DNA of 57,000 nucleotides from Pirellula staleyi DSM 6068 (GTDB lineage: Bacteria; Planctomycetota; Planctomycetia; Pirellulales; Pirellulaceae), in NCBI GenBank assembly GCA_945870455.1, contig CAMBSL010000002.1, positions 1 to 57,000 of the forward strand, read 5' to 3'. Shown here in pieces: positions 28,013 to 37,786 of the stretch. Position 1 is the stretch's first letter; the number at the start of each line of letters is the position of its first letter. The notes beneath the pieces were generated by a model that worked only from the letters and a program-made list of their open reading frames with translations, ran no database searches and had not been told where the DNA came from. A program made the position numbers and the translations under genes.

Positions 28013-30319
28013 TCAATTCGAACCAAGCCTTGCATTAATAATCATTACCAATGTCTTTGCTCGATCTTGTTCGACCGCTTTGAGCAGTTTCTCCGATTCA
28101 TCCCGTTCGTTTTGAGTCGGGAAACGTGAATCACTCACAAGGTATGCATGCTCCAGAAGCATTGGCCAAGACATTTGGCTAGCGGCCAATCGATCCGCAA
28201 TTTCGGAAACTTTACGGTACGGTTTCGATACTGAGACAAAGTACCGGACTTGGTCTTCACTATAGTTTGGCTTACTGGTCTTTGGCAGGCTGTTCGGCGA
28301 TGTCGGGCTTATCGCTCCTTGTGCCAACGCTTGATTGTTCAATTCGTACGAGCGATTCGCCTTGACCCAAGTTGCAACCTGATTCATCGAAGTCCATTTC
28401 GAGTCAAGTATCGGCGATTCGGATGAAACTAAACTTGCGAAAAGCCTTGTTTGTTTTTGAGCTTCGGCGATCTGTTCGGCGGTCGTTTTTAGATACCAGG
28501 GTGAATCCATTTTTTGCCCATCAACACGAAATGCACTCGACAAAACCATCCATCGGACGAGTGCACCCAAGTCTCTCTCGCCGGTTTGCATCTGACTAGC
28601 CAGGAAGTCTCGCAAATCCGCACGGTCGTTGTTGCCTTCCTCTTCCGTTAAACCAAAAATTGGAAATAAAGGTTGCTTGAAAACCTCATTCCATACCAAC
28701 TCGACCATAGCTTGTCTTGGTTCTACGGATGTCCGAAACCAATCCGCCAGTGTACTCCTAGTCGTATTTCCAATGATTTGGGTCGGGGGGCCAGCCAAAG
28801 CCAGCTTCAAGCGTCCTTCTGAATCTTCAAAAAAATACTCGGATGCTTTCACGACCTTTAACGCACGAACGCCTAGAGCTCGACGGTCGAGCGACATGCC
28901 AGATAGACTTGCAGGGACTTTCCAAAAGGAATCCTGACCGCGAACGGTTTGCGTGCTCGCCAGATAGTTACTAAAGTCGTTATTGCGAGATTCGCCATCA
29001 TGACATTGCGAACAAACCATCGACGCGTTTCCACCGATTCGCATCGCTTGCCTTGCGGCCGCGACTAATCCGATGTTCTTTTGCTCGAGCGGCTTCTTTG
29101 AGAGATGCTCAGATGATTCGCGATGGTCAACCTCGGAACGCTCTAGAATGTCCGCAAGCCAAAACGCCGCAGGATCGGTTCGGAGCGACTGACTTTCCAA
29201 TACTGGAGCTGACCTCGGGCCGGAAATCATCTCTCGCTCGATCTCTCCCACAAAAACTTTATTCGACAGCGAATCTGCAATCCATTTCACGAAGGAAAGC
29301 TCGGGACCGGGCTGAGATCGAACACCTAAAACTCGCTTTCCAAGGTAGTGCCCAGCTACCAATTCGGACCATCGCTTTGAAAACTCCTGACTCGATACTA
29401 GCGTGTCCACATAATCAACGTTGCGACTCTCACTTTTGTTAATTCGAAATGCTTCTTTTTCTGCTGCGGTTGGTAGCCGTCCAACAATGGCTAGCGCTGA
29501 TCGCTCCAACCAAAGTTCGGTCTTGATACTCGGTTGCGGTGTCACGCCCACTCGTTTCCAAAGGTGTTTTAACTGATTATCAATGATGCCGATAATGTCG
29601 TTGTCCAACATTCGTTTCGTTGACGAACGTCGCTCTCGGTTGTTTGCATCAATAATTGGCGAGTCCTGAGGTTGGTATGCGTTATCAACTCGATTGCCAG
29701 GGGCGGTAGCAAGCTGCCTTTCGTTTGGAAAAAGTCTTTCGTTCGAATCTGGAGTGGCAACTGTCACCGCTACGGAATTGGGTTGATTGGAAACTTGTGG
29801 CGGAACAGTTGTTTGGTCAACCCCCGTTGCTTGATCCATTTGCGAGACAGCAATGTCATTGTTCTGAAGCACACCGGTCGGCTTGGTTTGAAACCCAGGT
29901 GGAATAAACAGCACAGCCAATACGCATGCTGCAAGCGCCGCAACCAGCATTGTGCCCCGTTGAATCCAAACACTCAATTGCTTATCGGCGAGCTGATTTC
30001 CACCCATTGCGTCGTCTACTGGGGGAGGAACGATCAGTCCGTAGCCTCTGGCTATTTCGCTTGCGGCAAATGCCACGGCTTCGTCATACTCAGAAAGCGA
30101 GAACAAGCTTCCTGACCACCCTTGCGGAGTTGCGAGATTGTTTGTCGAAGAGGAAGCAGACTCGGAGATAATGGCTCGATTGAATTGCGTGACAATTCTG
30201 TTGGTTAAATCTGGCGGATTGTGGTCGCAAACGACATCATTGAGCAAGTTGGACAAAAGGATGTCTGCAGGTTCAAAAGTAGGTTGTTCTTCCGAACTGT
30301 CTCTATCTCGATCAATCAC
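28013..30319 (-). CDS. Membrane-anchored DUF1549/DUF1553 protein, possible anti-sigma regulator
   Basis: 768 residues. Unlike ordinary DUF1549 proteins it has a ~120-residue cytoplasmic N-terminus with an LSNLLNDVV...PPDLTNRI segment (residues 21-42), then one transmembrane helix (122-141), a linker, and the DUF1549-DUF1553 region outside with one heme-like motif CSQCH (about residue 437). Its start overlaps the end of the ECF sigma gene by 8 bp. A cytoplasmic segment plus one membrane span directly after an ECF gene is the classical anti-sigma layout, so the N-terminus may bind the sigma factor; no zinc anti-sigma motif is visible. The gene ends at 28013, about 110 bp from the palindrome at 27777-27904. 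Confidence 0.78.
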   Translation of the reverse strand: MIDRDRDSSEEQPTFEPADILLSNLLNDVVCDHNPPDLTNRIVTQFNRAIISESASSSTNNLATPQGWSGSLFSLSEYDEAVAFAASEIARGYGLIVPPPVDDAMGGNQLADKQLSVWIQRGTMLVAALAACVLAVLFIPPGFQTKPTGVLQNNDIAVSQMDQATGVDQTTVPPQVSNQPNSVAVTVATPDSNERLFPNERQLATAPGNRVDNAYQPQDSPIIDANNRERRSSTKRMLDNDIIGIIDNQLKHLWKRVGVTPQPSIKTELWLERSALAIVGRLPTAAEKEAFRINKSESRNVDYVDTLVSSQEFSKRWSELVAGHYLGKRVLGVRSQPGPELSFVKWIADSLSNKVFVGEIEREMISGPRSAPVLESQSLRTDPAAFWLADILERSEVDHRESSEHLSKKPLEQKNIGLVAAARQAMRIGGNASMVCSQCHDGESRNNDFSNYLASTQTVRGQDSFWKVPASLSGMSLDRRALGVRALKVVKASEYFFEDSEGRLKLALAGPPTQIIGNTTRSTLADWFRTSVEPRQAMVELVWNEVFKQPLFPIFGLTEEEGNNDRADLRDFLASQMQTGERDLGALVRWMVLSSAFRVDGQKMDSPWYLKTTAEQIAEAQKQTRLFASLVSSESPILDSKWTSMNQVATWVKANRSYELNNQALAQGAISPTSPNSLPKTSKPNYSEDQVRYFVSVSKPYRKVSEIADRLAASQMSWPMLLEHAYLVSDSRFPTQNERDESEKLLKAVEQDRAKTLVMIINARLGSN

Positions 30320-30863
30320 GATTCAATTTTCCGTCTAAACACTGTTTAAGTTGTATTTTGGCTCGTTGCATCAGGTTTTTGGCACCGTGCTCTGAAATAC
30401 CGAGTTCCTTTGCGATCAATTCCCGCGTTGCGTTCTCTCCGAAACGCATTTTCAACGACAACTGAGCCCGCTTTGTCAAACGACGAAAGCAATCCTCAAG
30501 CGCCTCCGTGAGGTCACCCCCATCTCCCTCTATGCCAGCCCATCGCATCCACTGCAGGTCTAACTGATCCATCTCGCTAGTAATCAAAACCCTTTTTTGT
30601 CGTCGTCTGAACGAAACGAGTAAGTGGTATGCGACACGTCTCAGATAACTAGAAGTCGCGGCTGGACTGACTTGAATAAAAGGCTTTCGTAGAACTGCGA
30701 CAAACGTTTCTTGCGTCAAATCATCCGCGAGGGAGTGATCGCAGCCAATTGAACGTAAGTACCTCCATACACCGGCTTGATGATTCGTAATCAATACGGA
30801 AGCATCCCAGCTAATATCAGAGGTGGGCGATGAGCCAGGCTGTAACGTCAACTCGTTACCCAA
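30312..30863 (-). CDS. ECF-type RNA polymerase sigma factor
   Basis: 183 residues with sigma region 2 (VWRYLRSIGCDHSLADDLTQ and ETFVAVLRKPF, which bind core polymerase and the -10 element) and region 4 (TRELIAKELGISEHGAKNL, the -35 helix-turn-helix). The linker is a little long and there is no C-terminal extension. The start is taken as TTG at 30863 because it overlaps the DUF1501 stop by 8 bp (ttgggtaa), fitting translational coupling; no better upstream start exists in frame. Downstream the membrane-anchored DUF1549/DUF1553 gene overlaps its stop. It probably controls this four-gene unit, perhaps also its own promoter. Confidence 0.9.
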   Translation of the reverse strand: MGNELTLQPGSSPTSDISWDASVLITNHQAGVWRYLRSIGCDHSLADDLTQETFVAVLRKPFIQVSPAATSSYLRRVAYHLLVSFRRRQKRVLITSEMDQLDLQWMRWAGIEGDGGDLTEALEDCFRRLTKRAQLSLKMRFGENATRELIAKELGISEHGAKNLMQRAKIQLKQCLDGKLNRD

Positions 30864-32130
30864 AAAGATCTTTTATAATTTTGCCACTGTTGGCTATTTT
30901 CATTGGTCTGCCATTTCGGCTGGTAAACGTAGTTTCCAGAGAAATTCCTAAGCCATGGCAAACCGATGCCATCAAATCCTCAGAGGAGTACGGCTCAGTG
31001 ACAACTTGCGTTCCATCCTCGTTGGTAGCTCCAACCGCTTTGCCGCCTTGGATACCAGCTCCTCCAACAACGACACTCCAAGCTCTCGCCCAGTGGTCGC
31101 GTCCGCCTTCTGCATTGATGCGTGGTGTTCTTGCGAATTCACCCATCCAAACAATAGCAGTGTCCTCCAGCAATCCACGTTGGCTGAGGTCGCCCACCAA
31201 TGCGCTCATGGCTTTATCGAGCGTTGGCAATCGATCATTCTCCAACGTCTGAAAAATCCGTTGGTGGTTGTCCCAGCCGCCCAAGTCAACTTCAACGAAC
31301 GGTACGCCCGCTTCGACGAGTCGGCGAGCCAGCAAGCACCCTTGCCCAAAGCCATTTTTGCCATACTTCTCTTTTTCGGCGTCAGGCTCTTTCTCAACAT
31401 TAAAGGCTTCCATTTGGGCGCTGGTTAGCAAATCAAATGTCTTTCCTAGCACCTTCCGATGGTCCTCCAAAACTGTACCCCGCTTTTGAGCGATAAACGA
31501 ATTTTCGATGGTTTCCAGAGCGAATCGTCTTTGGGCGAGTCGTTCTCCCTCTAATTTGGCCTCCATATTGCGGATGCGTCCGGTACTCGAAACATTGAAG
31601 GGTGCCCATGCCATTCCCAAAAACCCAGGTCCTTCGCTCGCTCCTCCAACCGAAACAAAGGGAGGAATCTCAAGGCCGGAACGTTGCGCCATGAGCTCGT
31701 GCGACATCACCGCACCGTAACTTGGATAATCCACATTCGCATCCGGAACATAGCCAGTATGCATATAATATCGGCCCCGATTGTGGTCCGCTTCGCGTGT
31801 GCTCATCGACCGAACAATGCTCATATGATGCATCTGCTTGGCCATCAGTGGCATATGCTCACAGATTTGCATGTCACCCGACGTCGAGATGGCCTTGAAC
31901 GGACCGCCGTTGTCGGTTCCTGGCTTCAGGTCCCAAATATCCATACTGGACGGGCCACCACCCATCCAAAGCATGACACAGGACTTACGGTTTTTTTTGA
32001 GGGTATCCGCGTGCACTCGCAACGAATGACCTAGCGACATCGATGATCCTAGAAGCGCACCGGCACCAGCCATGTGACTCATGAAATGCCGACGGTTCAT
32101 GCCGGATGGTGGAGCAAATCGAGACCACAT
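30856..32130 (-). CDS. DUF1501 domain protein in a sigma-factor operon
   Basis: 424 residues, shorter than the other DUF1501 proteins here. Tat-like start MNRRHFMSHMAGAGALLG (11 residues after the first Met), then CVMLWMGGGPSSMDIWDLKP, MQICEHMPLMAKQMHH, and late MGEFARTPRI and GRDHWARAW. It follows the DUF1549/DUF1553 gene at 32210 by 79 bp and overlaps the sigma factor gene by 8 bp, so this DUF1501 is made with the regulator. An internal Met at residue 11 is an equally good start. Confidence 0.9.
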   Translation of the reverse strand: MWSRFAPPSGMNRRHFMSHMAGAGALLGSSMSLGHSLRVHADTLKKNRKSCVMLWMGGGPSSMDIWDLKPGTDNGGPFKAISTSGDMQICEHMPLMAKQMHHMSIVRSMSTREADHNRGRYYMHTGYVPDANVDYPSYGAVMSHELMAQRSGLEIPPFVSVGGASEGPGFLGMAWAPFNVSSTGRIRNMEAKLEGERLAQRRFALETIENSFIAQKRGTVLEDHRKVLGKTFDLLTSAQMEAFNVEKEPDAEKEKYGKNGFGQGCLLARRLVEAGVPFVEVDLGGWDNHQRIFQTLENDRLPTLDKAMSALVGDLSQRGLLEDTAIVWMGEFARTPRINAEGGRDHWARAWSVVVGGAGIQGGKAVGATNEDGTQVVTEPYSSEDLMASVCHGLGISLETTFTSRNGRPMKIANSGKIIKDLFG

Positions 32131-32209
32131 TTTAATATTCCTTATGACCTTTTCGAACTACTTGTTGATTGAACATCCCGCAAATACTTGAACTACGACA
32201 CGAGCCGCA

Positions 32210-34018
32210 CTAGTGATTGAAAATAAATTCATTGCTATTCAAAATTGCCCACCACATATCCTGAAGCATTCCACCCACTTCATTTTTCCTTTTCACTAGT
32301 ATCTGTTGGGCCACGCTGACTTCTTCCGGTTTTGGTCGTCTGCCTAAACCAGCAATGAACAAATGCTGAATTTTGTCGGTGGGTGAGCTTTTGGCCTGGG
32401 CAAGACCATGCAACCAACTCCCTGTTTCGAGCGAAATGGCTTCTTTGATCAAATCTCCGTTAAAAAGCATTAGGCTTTGTGGGATCGAGCCGTTGAAGGT
32501 TGTCGTCTCATCACCTTCATCGGTACCGAAAGCGATGACGAATTGCTTCATCCACTCTTCGCGTTGTCGATGTTGCTCCTCAAGGCTTCCTTTGCGGTTG
32601 GCTTGTGTTGCTACGGAGAGCGACTGATAAAGTTGCTCTGCACCCATTTGACGCGTGTAGAAGTGAGAAAACTTAGGCGTATCACCCAAAGAAGGTTCAT
32701 CGGACGAATTGTCTTTGGTGATTCTCGAAGAGACCTGATAAGGTTGAGACATCGTAATCCAAACAATCAGTTGTTTGAGGTCGTAACTTGTGTTTCGGAA
32801 GTCCTTCGCAAGCTCATCGAACAACTGCGGCTGGGTGGTGGGGTTATGTGGCCCAAGATCGTCGATTGGCTTGGTGAAACCATAACCCAGGAAATGAGCC
32901 CACATCCGATTCACGATGGCCTTGTCCAGAAATGGACTCTCCATCATGAGCTTGCCCAGTTCGTCACGACGATTGACCTGACTGACATAGCCGCTTTTGC
33001 CAATCTCCGTACCATCCAGAAATACCGGGTAAGCGACTTTGGTTAACCCATTTCGAAGCGAGTAGTAGATTTCCGCTTTTTCCGTGTTGCTACCTTTCCC
33101 TGAAAAATCTTCATTGATCAATTCAACGTGATCCACGTCGCGATTGACAGAGCCAGGCACAAACTTTCTTAAAGCACGAGTCTGTCGGAAGAACGCGTTG
33201 AACTCCCAAAACTTTTGCTGCTTCCACTGGTTGAACGGGTGGTTATGACATTGTGTGCACTGCACTTGAAGTCCCAAGAAAATTCGCGATACGGCCGCAG
33301 TCGCTTGAGTGCCATCTTCTTCATTGACTTTCATCGCCAAAAAATTGGTGGCACCATTGAATCCCTCAACACCAGGCTTGGTCGCTCCGCTGGCAGTCAC
33401 CAGTTCCAAAACCATGTCGTTATAGGGCTTGTTACGGGCGAAGCAGTCTCGTAAATACTTTTGCATCCCCTCGCGGTTGGTCAGACTGCGGTTCTCCATC
33501 CCGCCGTTTCGTCCTATCAAAACATTCGTCCAAACGGATGACCAATTGTTGGCATATTCCTCGGTATAGCGATCCTCATTGATCAATCGATTCACAAGCG
33601 AAAAACGCTTGTCAGCCGCCTTGTCCTTCGCGAACTCAGAGAATTCTTCAAAACTGGGGATTCTGCCTACCACGTCCAGAAACACTCTACGGCACCACTT
33701 CAAATCGTCCTCGACCGGTGATGGCTTGATACCAAACTCGGACCAATTCGCAGACATCGAAAGGTCGATTTTCTCTACTTGTTTTGGAAGTGTTACACGT
33801 TTTGCGTCTTTTCGGACTACCGACTTAACCGTAGGTTCGTCCCCGTAGGCAAAACCAACACTAAATACTAGCAAGAGCCCATACGCGACGCCCAACACAG
33901 CCCTCGAAACATCCGCTCGCCGCCAAAAATCCGCTCGCCGCCAAACGTTTCTAGGCCAAACGTTTCTAGAAACTTCAGCGAAAAAAATTATAATGAGTTT
34001 TTGAGAAATTCCTGCCAT
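32210..34018 (-). CDS. DUF1549-DUF1553 protein
   Basis: 602 residues, first gene of the four-gene minus-strand unit. After an odd N-terminus with in-frame repeats (RNVW and WRRAD units) comes a hydrophobic signal ([19 protein letters not shown]), DUF1549 with the heme-like motif [12 protein letters not shown], and DUF1553 ([35 protein letters not shown]). It lacks the PSCyt1 heme domain of the 942-residue relative in this window. It pairs with the DUF1501 gene 79 bp downstream. Start uncertain: the ATG at 34018 precedes the repeats, and the transport signal proper begins only after about 38 residues. Confidence 0.9.
   Translation of the reverse strand: MAGISQKLIIIFFAEVSRNVWPRNVWRRADFWRRADVSRAVLGVAYGLLLVFSVGFAYGDEPTVKSVVRKDAKRVTLPKQVEKIDLSMSANWSEFGIKPSPVEDDLKWCRRVFLDVVGRIPSFEEFSEFAKDKAADKRFSLVNRLINEDRYTEEYANNWSSVWTNVLIGRNGGMENRSLTNREGMQKYLRDCFARNKPYNDMVLELVTASGATKPGVEGFNGATNFLAMKVNEEDGTQATAAVSRIFLGLQVQCTQCHNHPFNQWKQQKFWEFNAFFRQTRALRKFVPGSVNRDVDHVELINEDFSGKGSNTEKAEIYYSLRNGLTKVAYPVFLDGTEIGKSGYVSQVNRRDELGKLMMESPFLDKAIVNRMWAHFLGYGFTKPIDDLGPHNPTTQPQLFDELAKDFRNTSYDLKQLIVWITMSQPYQVSSRITKDNSSDEPSLGDTPKFSHFYTRQMGAEQLYQSLSVATQANRKGSLEEQHRQREEWMKQFVIAFGTDEGDETTTFNGSIPQSLMLFNGDLIKEAISLETGSWLHGLAQAKSSPTDKIQHLFIAGLGRRPKPEEVSVAQQILVKRKNEVGGMLQDMWWAILNSNEFIFNH
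33911..33969 (-). repeat. Two adjoining in-frame tandem duplications
   Basis: An 18-bp unit (atccgctcgccgccaaa plus one base) occurs twice at 33911-33946, and a 15-bp unit gccaaacgtttctag occurs twice at 33940-33969. Both are multiples of three and lie in the N-terminal coding region of the DUF1549/DUF1553 gene, giving [12 protein letters not shown] and RNVWP/RNVW. Since they precede the signal peptide, part of this stretch may be untranslated leader. Confidence 0.9.
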
Positions 34019-34209
34019 GTCCGTTTGCTCGGTTGGTGAAGATTTTCGAGAATGCTCGTCCGTCTGACTTGAGGAGCGAGAAACACCACTGGATTGTACT
34101 CAATTCCTGCGGGAACGAATCGTAAATTGAGCCATTCCTTGAGACCAAACTGATCCGAAACCGAATCTACCCTTGTTTTTTACAAGGTTTTGACAATGCT
34201 AGAGACACT

Positions 34210-35697
34210 ATGACAGAACAAGAATTTCTCACGCACCATCAGCTTACTCGCAACCCTTTCGCCGACGAAGACGCTCAAACGGATTCTGTTTTTCGAGAAT
34301 TCTGCATTTCGGGCACTTTTCACCCCTCTTGGAGCAAGGTGATTGGCGACTCCAAACAACCCGCGACGGCGGTGGTTTTTGGCTCGAAAGGGTCTGGGAA
34401 AACAGCAATGCGGCTCCAGTTGATGCGTCACATCACGGCCCACAACGAGCAGTTCCCCGAGCAGCGAGTATTCCTGGTCGAGTACGCTGATTTCAACGGT
34501 TACCTCGGCGCACTCCAAGAACATCTGCCAGTCCGTCAGCAATCCTATCCAGATAAAGTGCTTAACTCGCTTCGACTATGGGACCATATGGATGCGATCC
34601 TAAGCCAAGGTGTCACGCAACTCGTGGACCGGATCTTGCAAACCAATGCGAGTAACAACATTCCCGCCATGAGTGTGCGACAGGACGAAATCGACCGTCT
34701 AGATCGAGGCCAACGTCGCGATTTACTCCTGCTCACTGCTGCATATGATCATTCGAAAACGGGAACGCTGCACGATCGCTTTGCTGCCGTTGGAAAACGC
34801 CTCCGATTCTTTTCACCCAACACATGGATACCTGTGGCAATCGGTGTCGGGTTGAGCGCTCTGGCTATTTGGCTTTCCTACTTTCTTTATCAATCCGATT
34901 CGGATTGGCTCAAGTACTTGGTCTGGCTATTGCCTGCCGCTTTAGCCTTGGCATGGGGCATGTTCGGCTACCGATGGTTTCGGCACCAATTGCTCGCGAT
35001 TCGAGTCTGCAAAAACCTGCGTGTTCTAAAACGCGATCAAGGCCAACTCAGGCAATTACTGATGCAGTTCTCGGATGCCGAGTTAGATGAACAACCACTC
35101 CCGCAATCGCAACGTTGCGATGATCGCTATGCTCTCTTGGAGAAGCTGCAACTGCTGCTACGTTCCCTCGGGTTCCCTGGCATGATCGTGATTGTGGATC
35201 GAGTGGATGAACCTGAACTGGTGAACGGCCAAGCGGAACGTATGAAGCAATTGGTCTGGCCCTTGCTCGACAACAAACTTCTAAAACACAATGACTTTGG
35301 TATCAAACTGTTGTTGCCGAGCGAGTTGCATTACTTTATCGAGCACGATTCCCGAGAATTCCACGAGCGGGCTCGGCTCGACAAACAAAACGTTGTCGCA
35401 TCGTTCGATTGGACCGGCGAAGCGCTATATGACTTGCTTGCGTCTCGAATGTGGGCATGCGCCATTGCAGACGCTCGACCGAGTCCCCGAGATTTCTTCG
35501 ATGCCGATCTAACCGAAACCCGCTTCATCACTGCCTTGCAATCGCTTACCACACCGCGCAATGTTTTCCGATTTTTGTATCGCTTGATCACCGAACATTG
35601 CAAACGCCATCGATCGGAAACACCACAATTCAAAATATCGTCTGATCTTTTCGAGTCCACTCTCGCCGTCGTTCAAGCGGAAGATCGCCGGCAATAG
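34210..35697 (+). CDS. Membrane-embedded P-loop ATPase
   Basis: 495 residues. Walker A GSKGSGKT (58-65) and Walker B MIVIVDRVDE (about 325-334) enclose an insert with two transmembrane helices (about 206-227 and 233-256), so the NTPase core is split by a hairpin in the membrane. The N-terminal LTRNPF start is like that of Sll1717-type and KAP-type P-loop ATPases. Such STAND/KAP-like proteins are often regulatory or stress-related; the function here is unknown. ATG start with no strong ribosome-binding site. The next gene starts 1 bp after its stop. Divergent from the DUF1549/DUF1553 gene, with 190 bp between them. Confidence 0.75.
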   Translation: MTEQEFLTHHQLTRNPFADEDAQTDSVFREFCISGTFHPSWSKVIGDSKQPATAVVFGSKGSGKTAMRLQLMRHITAHNEQFPEQRVFLVEYADFNGYLGALQEHLPVRQQSYPDKVLNSLRLWDHMDAILSQGVTQLVDRILQTNASNNIPAMSVRQDEIDRLDRGQRRDLLLLTAAYDHSKTGTLHDRFAAVGKRLRFFSPNTWIPVAIGVGLSALAIWLSYFLYQSDSDWLKYLVWLLPAALALAWGMFGYRWFRHQLLAIRVCKNLRVLKRDQGQLRQLLMQFSDAELDEQPLPQSQRCDDRYALLEKLQLLLRSLGFPGMIVIVDRVDEPELVNGQAERMKQLVWPLLDNKLLKHNDFGIKLLLPSELHYFIEHDSREFHERARLDKQNVVASFDWTGEALYDLLASRMWACAIADARPSPRDFFDADLTETRFITALQSLTTPRNVFRFLYRLITEHCKRHRSETPQFKISSDLFESTLAVVQAEDRRQ

Positions 35698-35698
35698 A

Positions 35699-36802
35699 AT
35701 GAATCGTTGCAATAAGGACCGTTCGAGCATTCCCTTTCTGATATCGAGTGTTTGCACAGCTCTGCTTACAGCCGTTAACTCGTTTGCAGAACAACCCTTG
35801 CAAACCTCAACACTTCAACCACAACAGGGCACTGCTTCGTCGCCATTGCAGTCGATGATCCAAACCACACTGGAGAGCAATCTCAAGAATCGATCTCTCG
35901 ACAAAGACCGCAATGGTGCTTGGCAAGTGATTCATGGTGCCGTCGCCTACGGCCCCTCCTTGCCACTCACGGTCGAGGGCAAAGAACTTCTTGCAATCGA
36001 TTTCTTGTTGGATGGTGGCGAGATTCAAGGTTGGGAACTTTCCATCGGGCCCGTTTTACCTGCAACCAAGAAACCCGGAATTATCGCAAGAGTCGATGCC
36101 GGAAGCTTCATTGGACAAGGGCACCCGGACCAGTGGTTGGGCTACTTCTCTCAAATCCCTCTGTCGCTTGAGAGCAAGGTCGTTGTCAGCGGTCAGTCGT
36201 TGCAATTGATGGACTGGGCTAGGCAGGCTCAGTGGGATGTTCCCAACAATTCATTTCGCGAATATTCGTGGACATTGATTGCGTTGACCAACTTTTTCCC
36301 ACAGGATCTGAACTGGCAAGCAAGTGATGGAAACTCATGGACGCTCGAACCCTTGGTCCGATTCGAAGCTCAGCAAGACTTAACCGATAGTCCTTGCGGT
36401 GGTATGCATCGACTGATGGGACTTGCTCATGCAGTTCGCTACCGACAACGTCTCAAAGGGAGTATGGATCAAGGCTGGTTGATGGCAAAAACTGCCGTCG
36501 ATTCGGCGATCGCGTCGGCTCGCAAATTTCAAAACTCCGATGGTTCCTTCTCGACGAATTACACGTCGCGACCAGGAAACACGGTTGACCTGAGCGCCTG
36601 TATCAGCGCTACTGGTCATACGTTGGAGTTTTTGGCGTATGCAGTTGACGAAAAGGAACTCGCGCAACCTTGGATGGAAAGAGCGGTTTCGCGGCTTTGT
36701 TCGATGCTGAAAGCCAGCGAACAGATTGATCTAGAGTGCGGAGGAACCTATCATGCACTGGCTGGACTCAAACTCTATCATCGACGACGATTCGATCGAT
36801 AG
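35699..36802 (+). CDS. Secreted protein, possible alpha/alpha-toroid fold
   Basis: 367 residues with a signal peptide (FLISSVCTALLTAVNSFA). The C-terminal third has CGGMHRLMGLAHAVRYRQ, FQNSDGSFSTNYT and ECGGTYHALAGLKLY, a pattern of repeated helix pairs around Gly-Ser loops like prenyltransferase/squalene-cyclase (alpha/alpha toroid) proteins; no catalytic motif of those enzymes is seen. The gene starts 1 bp after the ATPase stop, so the two are cotranscribed and probably work together across the membrane. Function not recognised. Confidence 0.68.
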   Translation: MNRCNKDRSSIPFLISSVCTALLTAVNSFAEQPLQTSTLQPQQGTASSPLQSMIQTTLESNLKNRSLDKDRNGAWQVIHGAVAYGPSLPLTVEGKELLAIDFLLDGGEIQGWELSIGPVLPATKKPGIIARVDAGSFIGQGHPDQWLGYFSQIPLSLESKVVVSGQSLQLMDWARQAQWDVPNNSFREYSWTLIALTNFFPQDLNWQASDGNSWTLEPLVRFEAQQDLTDSPCGGMHRLMGLAHAVRYRQRLKGSMDQGWLMAKTAVDSAIASARKFQNSDGSFSTNYTSRPGNTVDLSACISATGHTLEFLAYAVDEKELAQPWMERAVSRLCSMLKASEQIDLECGGTYHALAGLKLYHRRRFDR

Positions 36803-36838
36803 CGAATTTTCCCACTCTATCGATTTCGAATCACGGAA

Positions 36839-37786
36839 ATGCAAACAAGAAAACTTGGTAATTCCGACCTGCACATCACCCCGGTTGGAGTTGGCGCTTG
36901 GGCGATGGGGGGTTCTGGATGGGCGTTTTCGTGGAGTCATCAAGATGACAAGGATTCGATCGACGCAATTCATGCAGCCTTGGACGCGGGCATAAACTGG
37001 ATTGATACCGCTGCGGTGTACGGTCTTGGACATTCCGAAGAAGTCGTAGCGAAAGCCCTGGCTTCGTATCGCGGCAAGAAACCGTATGTGTTCACCAAAT
37101 GCGAGAGAGCTTGGGATTCCAACCGTCAGATTGTCAAATCCCTCAAGCCAGACTCCATTCGAGCCGAATGCGAAGCCAGCTTGAAACGCCTCAATGTCGA
37201 CGTAATCGATCTTTATCAAATTCACTGGCCAGAGCCGGATGAAGATATCGAACTCGGTTGGTCGACGCTCGTCGATTTGCAGCAGGAAGGGAAGCTTCGA
37301 TGGATCGGTGTTTCGAATTTTAGCGTTTCTCAAATGAAACGCTTGCAAGCAATTGCACCGATCACTTCCCTACAACCTCCCTACTCATTGATTCGTCCAG
37401 AAGCCGAGTTGGAACTCTTGCCCTACGCGATCGAGAATAACATTGGCGTTATCGTATATTCTCCGATGGGCTCTGGCATGCTTAGCGGTTCGATGACGCG
37501 AGAACGAATCGCAAGTCTTCCGCCAGACGATTGGCGCAATCGAAATGCACACTTTCAAGAGCCGCTTTTGTCGAAGAATTTAGTAGTTGCTCAACGTCTG
37601 AAAGAAATGGGAAATCAACTTGGCAAGAAAGCAGGAGAGCTCGCGATTGCCTACGTTTTGCGGAACCCAGCGGTCACGGCTGCCATCGTGGGATTTCGAA
37701 ACGCTGCTCAAGTTCAAGAACTCGTCGGGGCGATGGACTATCGTTTGCCTGACGATCTTCTCTCGGAACTAAGCACATTGGGTTGA
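36839..37786 (+). CDS. Aldo/keto reductase
   Basis: 315 residues, NADPH-dependent (alpha/beta)8 barrel that reduces carbonyls. The catalytic tetrad is present: Asp56 and Tyr61 in DTAAVYGLGHSE, Lys87 in FTKCER and His129 in LYQIHWPEPD. The late block AIVGFRNAAQV is the usual cofactor region. Substrate not predictable. The last five codons and the stop (cta agc aca ttg ggt tga) come from the left end of a 150-bp MITE-like element, so the element defines this C-terminus. Same strand as the two genes upstream, 36 bp away. Confidence 0.93.
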   Translation: MQTRKLGNSDLHITPVGVGAWAMGGSGWAFSWSHQDDKDSIDAIHAALDAGINWIDTAAVYGLGHSEEVVAKALASYRGKKPYVFTKCERAWDSNRQIVKSLKPDSIRAECEASLKRLNVDVIDLYQIHWPEPDEDIELGWSTLVDLQQEGKLRWIGVSNFSVSQMKRLQAIAPITSLQPPYSLIRPEAELELLPYAIENNIGVIVYSPMGSGMLSGSMTRERIASLPPDDWRNRNAHFQEPLLSKNLVVAQRLKEMGNQLGKKAGELAIAYVLRNPAVTAAIVGFRNAAQVQELVGAMDYRLPDDLLSELSTLG

